Shown here: positions 1-7,900 of the stretch, one piece after another | Position numbering within the stretch: position 1 is the stretch's first letter | Layout of the letters: every line of letters begins with the position of its first letter | NCBI GenBank assembly: GCA_964422365.1 | Contig: CAYRAV010000085.1 | Coordinates: 1 to 11,148, forward strand | Length of the DNA stretch: 11,148 bases | Reading direction: 5' to 3' | Source: CAYRAV01 sp964422365 | Lineage (GTDB): Bacteria > Bacillota > Clostridia > Lachnospirales > Lachnospiraceae | Position numbers and translations under genes: made by a program | Notes under the pieces: model-generated | Told to the model about the DNA's origin: nothing | Database searches by the model: none | Seen by the model: only the letters and a program-made list of their open reading frames with translations

Positions 1-1848
1 CATATACATTCCCGCCAGACAGAACGGCTGCTGGTTCTTATCTTTTTCTCTGCTGCCTGAAACATCAGAAATCTTAATCCAGTATTTCTCATATCCATAA
101 AGAATTTTCTTACAAAAATCCCGATTTCCCATTAATGTTACAATACCTGTTCTGGACATATTATCTGTTTCGTCAACCATATCCAATCCTTTCCATTTTT
201 CGCCATTGTAATATTCCCAAAACAGTTTTTTATCCTTTTGGTTCAATTTATCTGGAAAATCAAACAGAATCTTGATGGGACCACCAATGGGTGCAACATC
301 AAACCCAAGGTATAATGTCTGCACTTCTTCTTCTAATCCATAAAAAGGAATGATATTGGGGCTAATCTCTCCGGAATGATAACAATATTGTTTTCTTTCC
401 CTATTGTTTTCTGTCAGCATTATCTCCGGTTCTACCGGTCTTGTATCATACTGATATTGTATAAAAATATTTCCTATCATTGGAGAGATATAATTCCCTT
501 TCATTTTATATAAATTATTGACCTTTGTTATCCTTGCGCGGATGTAAAAAGATTCATGGGCATTGATTAATATAGTTTCCATATCATTTGGACAGACAAA
601 ACTCATTTTTTTATATTGCCCTATTGTTCCATTATGTACCGAAAAAATATCACCATATTCATTTTTATCAAACAATGCCGCCCAGCCATTTCCATTAAAA
701 TATTCCCATACCACTTCTTCTATGGTTACATCATATTCTAAATCCGGCTTAAAATCAGATCTTTTCATAACCCATTGCCATTCCATAGAATGATCCACCG
801 GATAATCCAATGGAACCTTTAGAAAATCTACATTGAATGTCATCGTCACAACAGAACCTTTTTTTCCAAAAACCTCATCTGAAGAAAAATATACTTCATT
901 GTAATTAGAAAAACTTTCACCAAACGGAAAAAATATATCTTTTTTGACTTCTGCACCATTTGCATAAATATTTTCCGGTATCATACGGCTGCAGCTTGAA
1001 GCAACCAACAGTTTATGAAAGGAAAATTTTCTAAACTGATTCACCTCTTTTACCCTGCAGCGTATCCAGAAATTATCCCATCCGTTTTCTTCTGTTTTTG
1101 CAAAGGGCAGATTGTCCTGTTCCAAAGAAAGCACAAGCTGTTTCCCTCTTTTCTCTACTTTTGGAAAAATCTGATATCCCTGCTCCGTGCTATATTCAAA
1201 AACAGCATAATCTGTATTTGCTAAGCCATCTATATGGTCATCTGGTATTTCCCCCTCCTGCAGTTCAAATGTAATAGTAATCTGCCCTTCTTTTTTGATG
1301 GATAGTACATCCTTTTGACAAAAATAAAGTGTGTGTTCCTGCAAATTCTGCTTATCATAGGAGAATAGCAAAATTTCTTTCTGTGATTCCTCCCTGTCAT
1401 AAAGATTTCCAATAAAATCTTTTTCTGAGGATACCTGCAGCATACAAGTCAGACTTGCTGGTGTAACATAAATATCATCCAGCGTTTCAAAAGAAACGGT
1501 TTCCATATCTGCTGTTTTTGCCTGTGCGAGAACTTCCATGCCTGCTGGTACTTCTTCTCCGCTTACCTTATCATTTACAAGTGAGAAAGTAATATATCCT
1601 TTTGATGGAACTGCCGGTAAAAGTTCTGCTTCTAACTGATTAAAAAAAGAAATCTGATTTTTATAAGGCAGATAATTCAATTTTTTGACTGTCCCTGACA
1701 GCATCTGTCCATAAACCATCGCTAATGCTGTTCCAATATCAGGATTCTCCCTATCAAAACGCCATTCTGGTACATAACTTAATGCTTTCTGTTCCATTTG
1801 CTTTAAAATTTCTCTTTCTGTACGCTCATCAAAATTCAACTTCTCCAT
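1..1848 (-). CDS. Baseplate J/gp6-like (Afp11-type) wedge protein, 3' end cut off by the window
   Basis: A partial gene of 616 codons that I translated without interruption from ATG at 1848 to the window edge; the C-terminus lies to the left. In contractile tails such proteins form the baseplate wedge that surrounds the hub and triggers sheath contraction. The N-terminus carries the pattern of baseplate J-like proteins, with YVPEW near residue 26 followed by ENPDIGTALAMVYGQML (about 34-50). Two copies of a W-E-Y-(F/Y)-N-G-x-x-W motif lie at residues 381-389 and 544-552; the second is followed by an SRTGIVTL stretch, a pattern I associate from memory with large baseplate J-like proteins. The start is supported by AGGAGGGG a few bases upstream. 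It follows gp25 after a 90-base gap, the normal gp25-then-J order. Afp12 is an alternative assignment, but the position favours Afp11. Confidence 0.82.
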   Translation of the reverse strand, partial: MEKLNFDERTEREILKQMEQKALSYVPEWRFDRENPDIGTALAMVYGQMLSGTVKKLNYLPYKNQISFFNQLEAELLPAVPSKGYITFSLVNDKVSGEEVPAGMEVLAQAKTADMETVSFETLDDIYVTPASLTCMLQVSSEKDFIGNLYDREESQKEILLFSYDKQNLQEHTLYFCQKDVLSIKKEGQITITFELQEGEIPDDHIDGLANTDYAVFEYSTEQGYQIFPKVEKRGKQLVLSLEQDNLPFAKTEENGWDNFWIRCRVKEVNQFRKFSFHKLLVASSCSRMIPENIYANGAEVKKDIFFPFGESFSNYNEVYFSSDEVFGKKGSVVTMTFNVDFLKVPLDYPVDHSMEWQWVMKRSDFKPDLEYDVTIEEVVWEYFNGNGWAALFDKNEYGDIFSVHNGTIGQYKKMSFVCPNDMETILINAHESFYIRARITKVNNLYKMKGNYISPMIGNIFIQYQYDTRPVEPEIMLTENNRERKQYCYHSGEISPNIIPFYGLEEEVQTLYLGFDVAPIGGPIKILFDFPDKLNQKDKKLFWEYYNGEKWKGLDMVDETDNMSRTGIVTLMGNRDFCKKILYGYEKYWIKISDVSGSREKDKNQQPFCLAGMYM

Positions 1849-1938
1849 ACTTCCCCTCCTTTTCTATTCTCTGCCATATGAGGAATTTTTCAATTACTGT
1901 AGATTGTACCATTATTTCTGTATGACTCAGCCATTCCT
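1849..1938 (-). other. 90-base gap between gp25 and baseplate J genes
   Basis: This is the longest gap in the baseplate part of the operon. On the minus strand it holds the ribosome binding site of the J gene and two very short reading frames: a 19-codon frame starting inside the end of gp25 (MHYKGMAESYRNNGTIYSN) and a 27-codon frame running into the J gene. Neither has a convincing binding site or recognisable content. In Afp-type loci a PAAR tip gene sits about here, but the gap is far too short for one. I see no terminator hairpin with a T-run. Confidence 0.4.
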
Positions 1939-2361
1939 TTATAATGCATTTTCACCGAATCCTTCATTCATATAAAACGGAAATACAAGATTGTATGGAT
2001 TGTTGGTGGACCGTACTGTATAATTAATGCAAATTAAAACACAGCCATCTTTTTTTTCATCCACTGACAAATTCACATTCAAATCCGTAATCCTTGGTTC
2101 CCACAAGGTGAGTGCAGTTCTTATTTCCCGCTCCATCATACTGAGAGAAGTATAATCCATTGTTCCAAATGCATAATCATGTATGCCGCATCCAAACTCC
2201 GGATTCATAACCCTCTCCCCCTTTTTTGTCATTAATATAATATAAATAGCCTCTTTGATATCTTCTTCATATACAGACATCTTCATTTTTCCTGTCATTT
2301 CATCTACTTGAATAGGAAATTTGAACCCCTTTCCTAAAAATGCATTGACATCTTCTTTCAT
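1939..2361 (-). CDS. gp25/GPW-like baseplate wedge protein (Afp9-like)
   Basis: A 140-residue protein with the usual length and layout of the gp25/GPW/TssE lysozyme-like family, which is part of the wedge core and links baseplate to sheath. Diagnostic segments are GERVMNPEFGCGIHDYAFG (residues 48-66) and the conserved WEPRI segment, with the family's E-P-R at 88-90. No catalytic lysozyme residues are expected in this family. The start at 2361 follows AGAGGGGAT, and the gene lies 13 bases behind the spike stop, so it is almost certainly in the same transcript. It acts in the assembled particle rather than as a free enzyme. Confidence 0.93.
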   Translation of the reverse strand: MKEDVNAFLGKGFKFPIQVDEMTGKMKMSVYEEDIKEAIYIILMTKKGERVMNPEFGCGIHDYAFGTMDYTSLSMMEREIRTALTLWEPRITDLNVNLSVDEKKDGCVLICINYTVRSTNNPYNLVFPFYMNEGFGENAL

Positions 2362-2374
2362 TCTTATCCCCTCT

Positions 2375-3169
2375 TTAATTAATCTGTACCATGCTGCCTT
2401 TCAGTTCTGCTGTTCCGCTGGAATTTAACTTTAATGAACTGTTTGCTTTAATACTTACATTTGACTTGCCTGTAATATCCACACCTGATTTTCCCTCCGC
2501 ATTGATATTTTGTCCGCTTAATGAAAGTTTCTGTTCTGCCTGCTGGTCAATTGCTTTGCTCTTTAGTGTAAGCGACTTTTCCTCTATTGTAATAGCTGCA
2601 TTACTTCCAATCTTAAATTCCATTTTGCTTTTTGCCTGCAGTGTTATGCTGCCATCTTCACAGTTCATTTGAATAGAATTTTCTTCGTTCTCATCCTTGA
2701 TTTGAATTACTTTGTTCTCGTCATCAATTACAGCAGACAATTTGCCTGGTGTTGTGACTGTAATCTTTTCTTTCCCTTCTTCATCACAAAACACAACTTC
2801 ACTGCCGCCTTTGGTGGTAAACCGTTTGATTGTATTATTTTCATTTGCAGTCTCTTCAGGCAGTGTATTGGTTTTATCCCACAGGCAGCCAAGTACAATA
2901 GGATAATTTCTCTCTCCAAAATGAAACCCAATCACTACCTCCTGTCCGACTTCCGGCAAACAATAATGTCCATATCCAGCACCAGCATAAGAAGTCATCA
3001 CTGGCACCCATCCTGTTACATTCTTTCCCTGCTCTCCGAGGAACATCTCTACCTTTACCATACCTGGATGTTCTTCCTCCCAATTTTCCTTTACAATACC
3101 TGTTGTAATCCCTGGAATTCTAGCCAGATCATCTTGATAATCTGATATCATGCCGCTTAATAAACCCAT
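2375..3169 (-). CDS. Spike protein, gp5/gpV-like (C-terminal half of an Afp8/VgrG)
   Basis: 264 residues. The N-terminal part (about 15-100) is a gpV/gp5-type OB-fold: an IPGITTGIVKENW start, then a GWVPVMTSYAGAGYG and LPEVGQEVVIGFHFGE block followed by PIVLGCLW. From about residue 110 the protein turns into short beta-strand repeats rich in K, S, N and I, ending SGTAELKGSMVQIN, typical of the triple-stranded beta-helix needle. No lysozyme domain is inserted, unlike T4 gp5. No HxH metal-binding apex is visible at the C-terminus, so a separate PAAR tip would be expected. The ATG overlaps the hub stop as TAATG, suggesting translational coupling so that hub and spike are made in step. Confidence 0.92.
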   Translation of the reverse strand: MGLLSGMISDYQDDLARIPGITTGIVKENWEEEHPGMVKVEMFLGEQGKNVTGWVPVMTSYAGAGYGHYCLPEVGQEVVIGFHFGERNYPIVLGCLWDKTNTLPEETANENNTIKRFTTKGGSEVVFCDEEGKEKITVTTPGKLSAVIDDENKVIQIKDENEENSIQMNCEDGSITLQAKSKMEFKIGSNAAITIEEKSLTLKSKAIDQQAEQKLSLSGQNINAEGKSGVDITGKSNVSIKANSSLKLNSSGTAELKGSMVQIN

Positions 3170-4245
3170 TACAGACAGCCCCCAATCTCAAACTGTGTTG
3201 TATAACTTTCCCTTGTATACAAATGTGTTACTTCTGTAAGATAATATTTTTTATTTAACATAGAATCTATATTTTCCACTTCTATATATCGGCCTGGAAC
3301 AATTTCAGGAATACCAATCGTGCTGCCTTGTCCAATACAGCATTTTTCTTTTTCCTTCTGTGCAATTGCCTCTGCCTTTGTGTCAGCTCTCTCCTGCGTA
3401 TCTGCATGAGGATCTGCAGTCATAAAAACCGGTGTACTTGTTAACACTTTACTTTGTGTCAAACTGCTTGTTACTGCTGCCTGTCCTGTTATGACGGTTT
3501 GTGTATCATCTACACCTATTACCTGAATATTCAAATCTTTATAGCAGTGAGAAACCGTTAATGCTGTCAATTCCCTTCCATATCTTACTTTCATAATAGG
3601 TGTTGCCGCCGAACATGGTTTTCTAAAATATGCTTTTCCTGCTAATATTATAAATTCCCGGTTCACCCTTCCCTTTTTGATCAATTCTGTCACAATAAAA
3701 TCAAAATCATTGGTCATCTGGGAAACTGGATTTTCTAACTGATCATTTGTAGCTTCTACACTGTAACTACAGACTGCAGAATAATTTTCTATAATACTTT
3801 TAAATATATCAGAATAATTAGCTGCTGTATATAAAGTGTTCTTCTTTCCTGAAGTCATCATTAACCGCTTTGCATCCATTAATGTAACAACAAACAAATC
3901 CTGTTCTCCCATCTGGACACCAACCATCTCCACATATCCTTTAAACAATGTCTGTGTACTAGATAAGTAACCAATCTCCACTTCTACAACTGTACCTAAC
4001 TTGAATGTATCCTTTACACCAGAAGAAAAAGAATGTTTTTCTATATCATACTCATGTGCAATCTTGATTGTCACACTGCTGGCAATCTCTATGGATAACT
4101 TCATCTCTAACTCATATATAATAAATCCCTTTGTTTTTACCACATTTAATCCATTTACTATAATACTGACAGTGGGTACAATGAAATTTGCATATTTGTC
4201 TGCCAGCTTTGTATAGGTAACACTATCTGTCATTAAATCTGCCAT
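3169..4245 (-). CDS. Baseplate hub protein, gp27/phage late control D-like
   Basis: 358 residues matching the GPD/VgrG N-terminal (gp27-like) family, the ring that joins tube to spike. Visible family features are the early beta-rich domain (residues about 25-125, with FKLGTVVEVEIGY and LFKGYVEMV) and the C-terminal VPGRYIEVENID...YYLTEVTHLYTRESYTTQFEIGG segment that closes the second barrel. In Afp/PVC and T6SS, hub and spike are one polypeptide; here they are two genes overlapping by one base, the arrangement of Myoviridae and PBSX-like tails. The start at 4245 is preceded by GAAGGAG at suitable spacing and lies 17 bases after the LysM-protein stop. Confidence 0.9.
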   Translation of the reverse strand: MADLMTDSVTYTKLADKYANFIVPTVSIIVNGLNVVKTKGFIIYELEMKLSIEIASSVTIKIAHEYDIEKHSFSSGVKDTFKLGTVVEVEIGYLSSTQTLFKGYVEMVGVQMGEQDLFVVTLMDAKRLMMTSGKKNTLYTAANYSDIFKSIIENYSAVCSYSVEATNDQLENPVSQMTNDFDFIVTELIKKGRVNREFIILAGKAYFRKPCSAATPIMKVRYGRELTALTVSHCYKDLNIQVIGVDDTQTVITGQAAVTSSLTQSKVLTSTPVFMTADPHADTQERADTKAEAIAQKEKEKCCIGQGSTIGIPEIVPGRYIEVENIDSMLNKKYYLTEVTHLYTRESYTTQFEIGGCL

Positions 4246-4262
4246 CTATACTGCTCCTTCTT

Positions 4263-4958
4263 CTACTCTTTTAATGCTGGTACTTTCAAGACTGTACCAG
4301 CAGGGATATCAAAAGGATCCATAATGCCATTCGCTTTTGCAATTACACGCCATTTGCTTATATCACCATATTCATTTCCTGCCAGTCCCCATATCCCTGT
4401 TTCGTCTGATACTACTCTGCTCTTTGTTCGATCTGGTGATTCCAACGGAATAATGCTCGCAGCAACTTCCGGTATCCCGATCAGAGTGGTGTCTACTTTT
4501 GCACGAATCGGCATACCACTTTTATCAAACATTGTATAAGTAACAGCTACCTGTTTTACAAATCCCGGAAAACAGGTTGAACCCCATACAAATTGTACAA
4601 TTGGCGGCCGGTGAAGACTTGCCTTTACATTTACCAGATTTGCAAATTCCTTTGTTAACTCCGATACATCTGATGCATTTTTTGAAGTTATTGCAGAAAA
4701 GATAGACACATCACTTGTATCAAAAAAGAAACTGATTTCTAACTGTGGTACAACAGTTCCTGAATATTCTATATAAGATGTTTCATTTTCCCGCTGTGAA
4801 GTGTAATGGTACTCTGCAGTCCTTGTGATTCTAAATTGCTCAGGATTAAATTGCACCTTTACTGTCGAACCTTCTTCTATTATAAAAGATGCCTTATTTG
4901 AAAAAACAGATGTCACCCCTGATACAAGGGATGTCAAAGATGATAATGAAACTGACAT
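4263..4958 (-). CDS. CIS tube/LysM-domain protein (Afp7-like, gp53-like)
   Basis: 231 residues. The hallmark of the CIS tube protein family is near residue 33 (VKVQFNPEQFRITRTAEY), followed by the beta-rich body with LEISFFFDTSD and a long RPPIVQFVWGS...GFVKQVAVTYTMFDKSGMPIRAKVDTTL block. The C-terminal about 45 residues (WGLAGNEYGDISKWRVIAKANGI...IPAGTVLKVP) form a LysM fold. In eCIS particles this protein joins the tube end to the hub. The start at 4958 has one of the strongest Shine-Dalgarno sequences in the window (AAAGGAGGAGGA, plus coordinates 4962-4973), placed directly after the stop of the giant gene. This may reset translation after that long, probably weakly translated message; the reset idea is inference. 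Confidence 0.93.
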   Translation of the reverse strand: MSVSLSSLTSLVSGVTSVFSNKASFIIEEGSTVKVQFNPEQFRITRTAEYHYTSQRENETSYIEYSGTVVPQLEISFFFDTSDVSIFSAITSKNASDVSELTKEFANLVNVKASLHRPPIVQFVWGSTCFPGFVKQVAVTYTMFDKSGMPIRAKVDTTLIGIPEVAASIIPLESPDRTKSRVVSDETGIWGLAGNEYGDISKWRVIAKANGIMDPFDIPAGTVLKVPALKE

Positions 4959-4973
4959 AGGTCCTCCTCCTTT

Positions 4974-7900
4974 CTACATCTTTCCGCTGCGTATTTTTTC
5001 AAGCTGAATTTCTTCTTTCAACTGATACATAAACTGTCTTTCCTCCGCTTTTGTTCTTATTTTTTTTGTGATGTTATTCTGTGTTTCTTTTAAAAACTGT
5101 ATGTTTTTTTCCTGATTCTTCAACTGATGCTCGACCTCTTCTAATCGCTCTATGTTCTCTTCTAATTCCTCTTTATAGTCAAGCAGATTTCCCTCTAATT
5201 CCTGTAATATCATCTTTTGCTCTGATGTTACCATGTTTTCTCTTTGCTGTCCTTCTAATGCCTCTTCTGTTTTACTTTTAGAATAATCTAATACCTTTTT
5301 TACACTCTCTTCCTGGTATTTGATATCATTTCTAGATTGTAACACTGGCATCTCATTTCCATTTTGTTTTTCCGGCGGCTGCATAAAGTTTTTATTTCTT
5401 TGTGTCAGATAAACATTTTTCGTATCACTATATTCCATAAATAAAAATGTATCCCTTTGCAGCTGCTTAGAGCACTCATAAAGTCTCGCCTTTTCTGCCG
5501 CATCTGTTATCATATTATGCCTTGCTTTATCATATTTTGTACTACCTCTGTATACTTCATCTATATACTTTGATACTTTTAGCGTGAACTGTCCGGATTC
5601 CGGATATTTATACTTTTCTTCTCTTCTTGTTTTCCCTTCCTTTATGTTTTTCTCTTCTTTTCGTTTTCCTTCTTCCTTTCTTTTTCCCCCTTCTTTTTGT
5701 TCTCTCTCTTCTTTTCTATTTTGCAGATTGTAATAATACTGCAAAATCGTCCTCTCCTCCTCTGCAAAATACTGCTGCCACTCCTGCCATATCTGTTTTG
5801 ATAATTCTGCACTGGTTTTATGAAAATTGTTATGTTTCTCTGTCTTATTTTGACTTTCCTGTCTCTTCAAAAGTTCTATTCTGGCAAATTGCTGCTGATA
5901 AAAATCTGTTAGATTCTTTGCCGCATAATCAGAGATTCTTTGCTGCATTTTTTCTTCTAAGGATGAAAATGTCGTTATTATTTCTCTGCTTCGCTCCTGA
6001 TTTAATAAAACATTCCAATTTCCCGCCGCTATCTGTGCTAAGTCCTCTTCCTTTATCAACTGTTTCTTTAAGAGAATGATCTTTTCCCTTTCCTCCCATA
6101 AATCAGGCTGGATGCTCTTTTCCATAATAATAGTATCTATGGCATTTTCCACAGCAAGATACATCATTTTACGCTCTGGCAGTTCCCCTTCTAAAAAGGC
6201 AGAAACAACTCTTTCCTGATTTAAAATTTCTGTATTTTTTTTCACAGACAGCACTTCTGCCAGATTTTTTATTTCTTCTTTATCAAAAAATTTCTGCCAC
6301 TCTTCCCAAAGTTCCTGCCGTTTATCCTGTTTGCCTGCTTCTTTTCTGCCTATGTTATCATCACTTATCCCATCATCTGCCCTGTTGTCACTGTTTATCA
6401 TCTGATAAAATGTGTTGATATATTGTGTTACCTCCTTTTCTACCTGTTCTCTTTCTGTTTTCTGTAACTTAGCAAGAACAGCTATTATTGCATTACTTTT
6501 TTCTTCTTGCATGAAAAGTTTCGAATTTCTGTCTGTAATCTGTATTCTGTCCCTATCCTGCACCATCACCTGTTTCCATTCTTCATACCAAGCTAAATTT
6601 TCCTTCTTTTCCATCACCTTATCATCTAGTACATTCTTTATGGCAAGATACATAATTTTGCGCTCTGGCAGTTCCCCTTCTAAAAGGATAGATTCGATTT
6701 TTTCCTGCTTTAGAATACCTTCCTTTTCCTTTACAGATAATAGTTTTCCCAGACTTTTGATTTCTCCCTCATCAAAAAAATACCGCCATATTTTACTGTT
6801 CATTACCTGATAAAATCGATTGATATATCGTGATACACCTCTCTCTACAAATGTTTTGTCTGCTTTTTGCAATTTAGAAAGTGCACTTACAATCATACTT
6901 ACAGCTGCATGATACTGTTCCGATTTCCCGCTGTCTATAGTGTCTCTTATAGGAAACACTGTTTCTAATTTTTGTACATTTTCTATTTTTTTAGTATTCT
7001 TTAACTTTTCAAGATTTTCTGTTTTTTCAGTATTTTCTGTTTTTTCAGCATTTTCTGTTTTTTCAGCATTTTCTATTTTTTTCATGCTTTCTATTATTTC
7101 GCTCCAATGTTCTTTCCTTTCTTTTATATCAGAAAATGTATATTTTAATGCCAGATACATTAGTTTTTGTTCTGTCAGGTTCCCTCTCTGAAATACATGA
7201 ATAAGATCCGATATAGATGTCATATAGTTCTTTGCGTTTTTGGTAACTATGTTTGGATTAACATGAAAATGCTGTATAACAGGATAAAAACTGCTGCTGT
7301 ATTTTTGCTTTTTCATTTCTTTTTTCTCTTCTGGAGCTTCTGTTTGTTTTCCAAATACAATCCTTTTATTTTCAGAAAAAATTTCATGGAATTTGTCAAT
7401 TTCTTCCGGTTCAAATAACAAGTTCCAGTTTTCCACCTTATTCTCCCGAACCGAAACAGAAAACCGTTCTATATATTCCTGTATCTTTTCTTCCAGCAGA
7501 TGCCTATTCTCCTGCCCTAAGTTTTCAATTGCCTGATTGACCCTTTCACTTCTGGCTTTTGCCATTAAAAATCTCCAGTCGCCTGCAGCTCTTTTTATCC
7601 CATCTGTTTCCTGTATCATTTCCCTTTTTACCTGAACAAACTCCTTTTTACCTGATAAATTTTTATCAATAAAACGAGACTCTTCTATCAGCATTTGGTC
7701 AATAACATTTTCTATTGTAAGATAAACCAGTTTTCTTTCTGGCAGGCTTCCTTTTTCAAATACCTCTTTGATATCATACACCTGCAAACGATGTTTTTCT
7801 GTTGTCCGATTCCATGTACCTAGCAAATGGGATGACAGCCACATCTGCTTCTTTTCTGTTATTTCTGCCGCTTCTCCTGTCTGTTGGCTTAGCTGTTGTC

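Noticed and set aside
1230..1412. Minus-strand 60-codon frame
   Set aside because: It lies out of frame inside the baseplate J-like gene, whose own frame is uninterrupted here.
2669..3145. Plus-strand 158-codon frame
   Set aside because: Complement of the well-supported spike gene; no coding character of its own.
5627..6079. Plus-strand 150-codon frame rich in Leu and Phe, looking like a membrane protein
   Set aside because: Antisense to a Lys/Glu-rich coding stretch; such purine-rich codons read as Phe/Leu/Ser on the other strand. Same for the other hydrophobic plus frames across 5081-8154.
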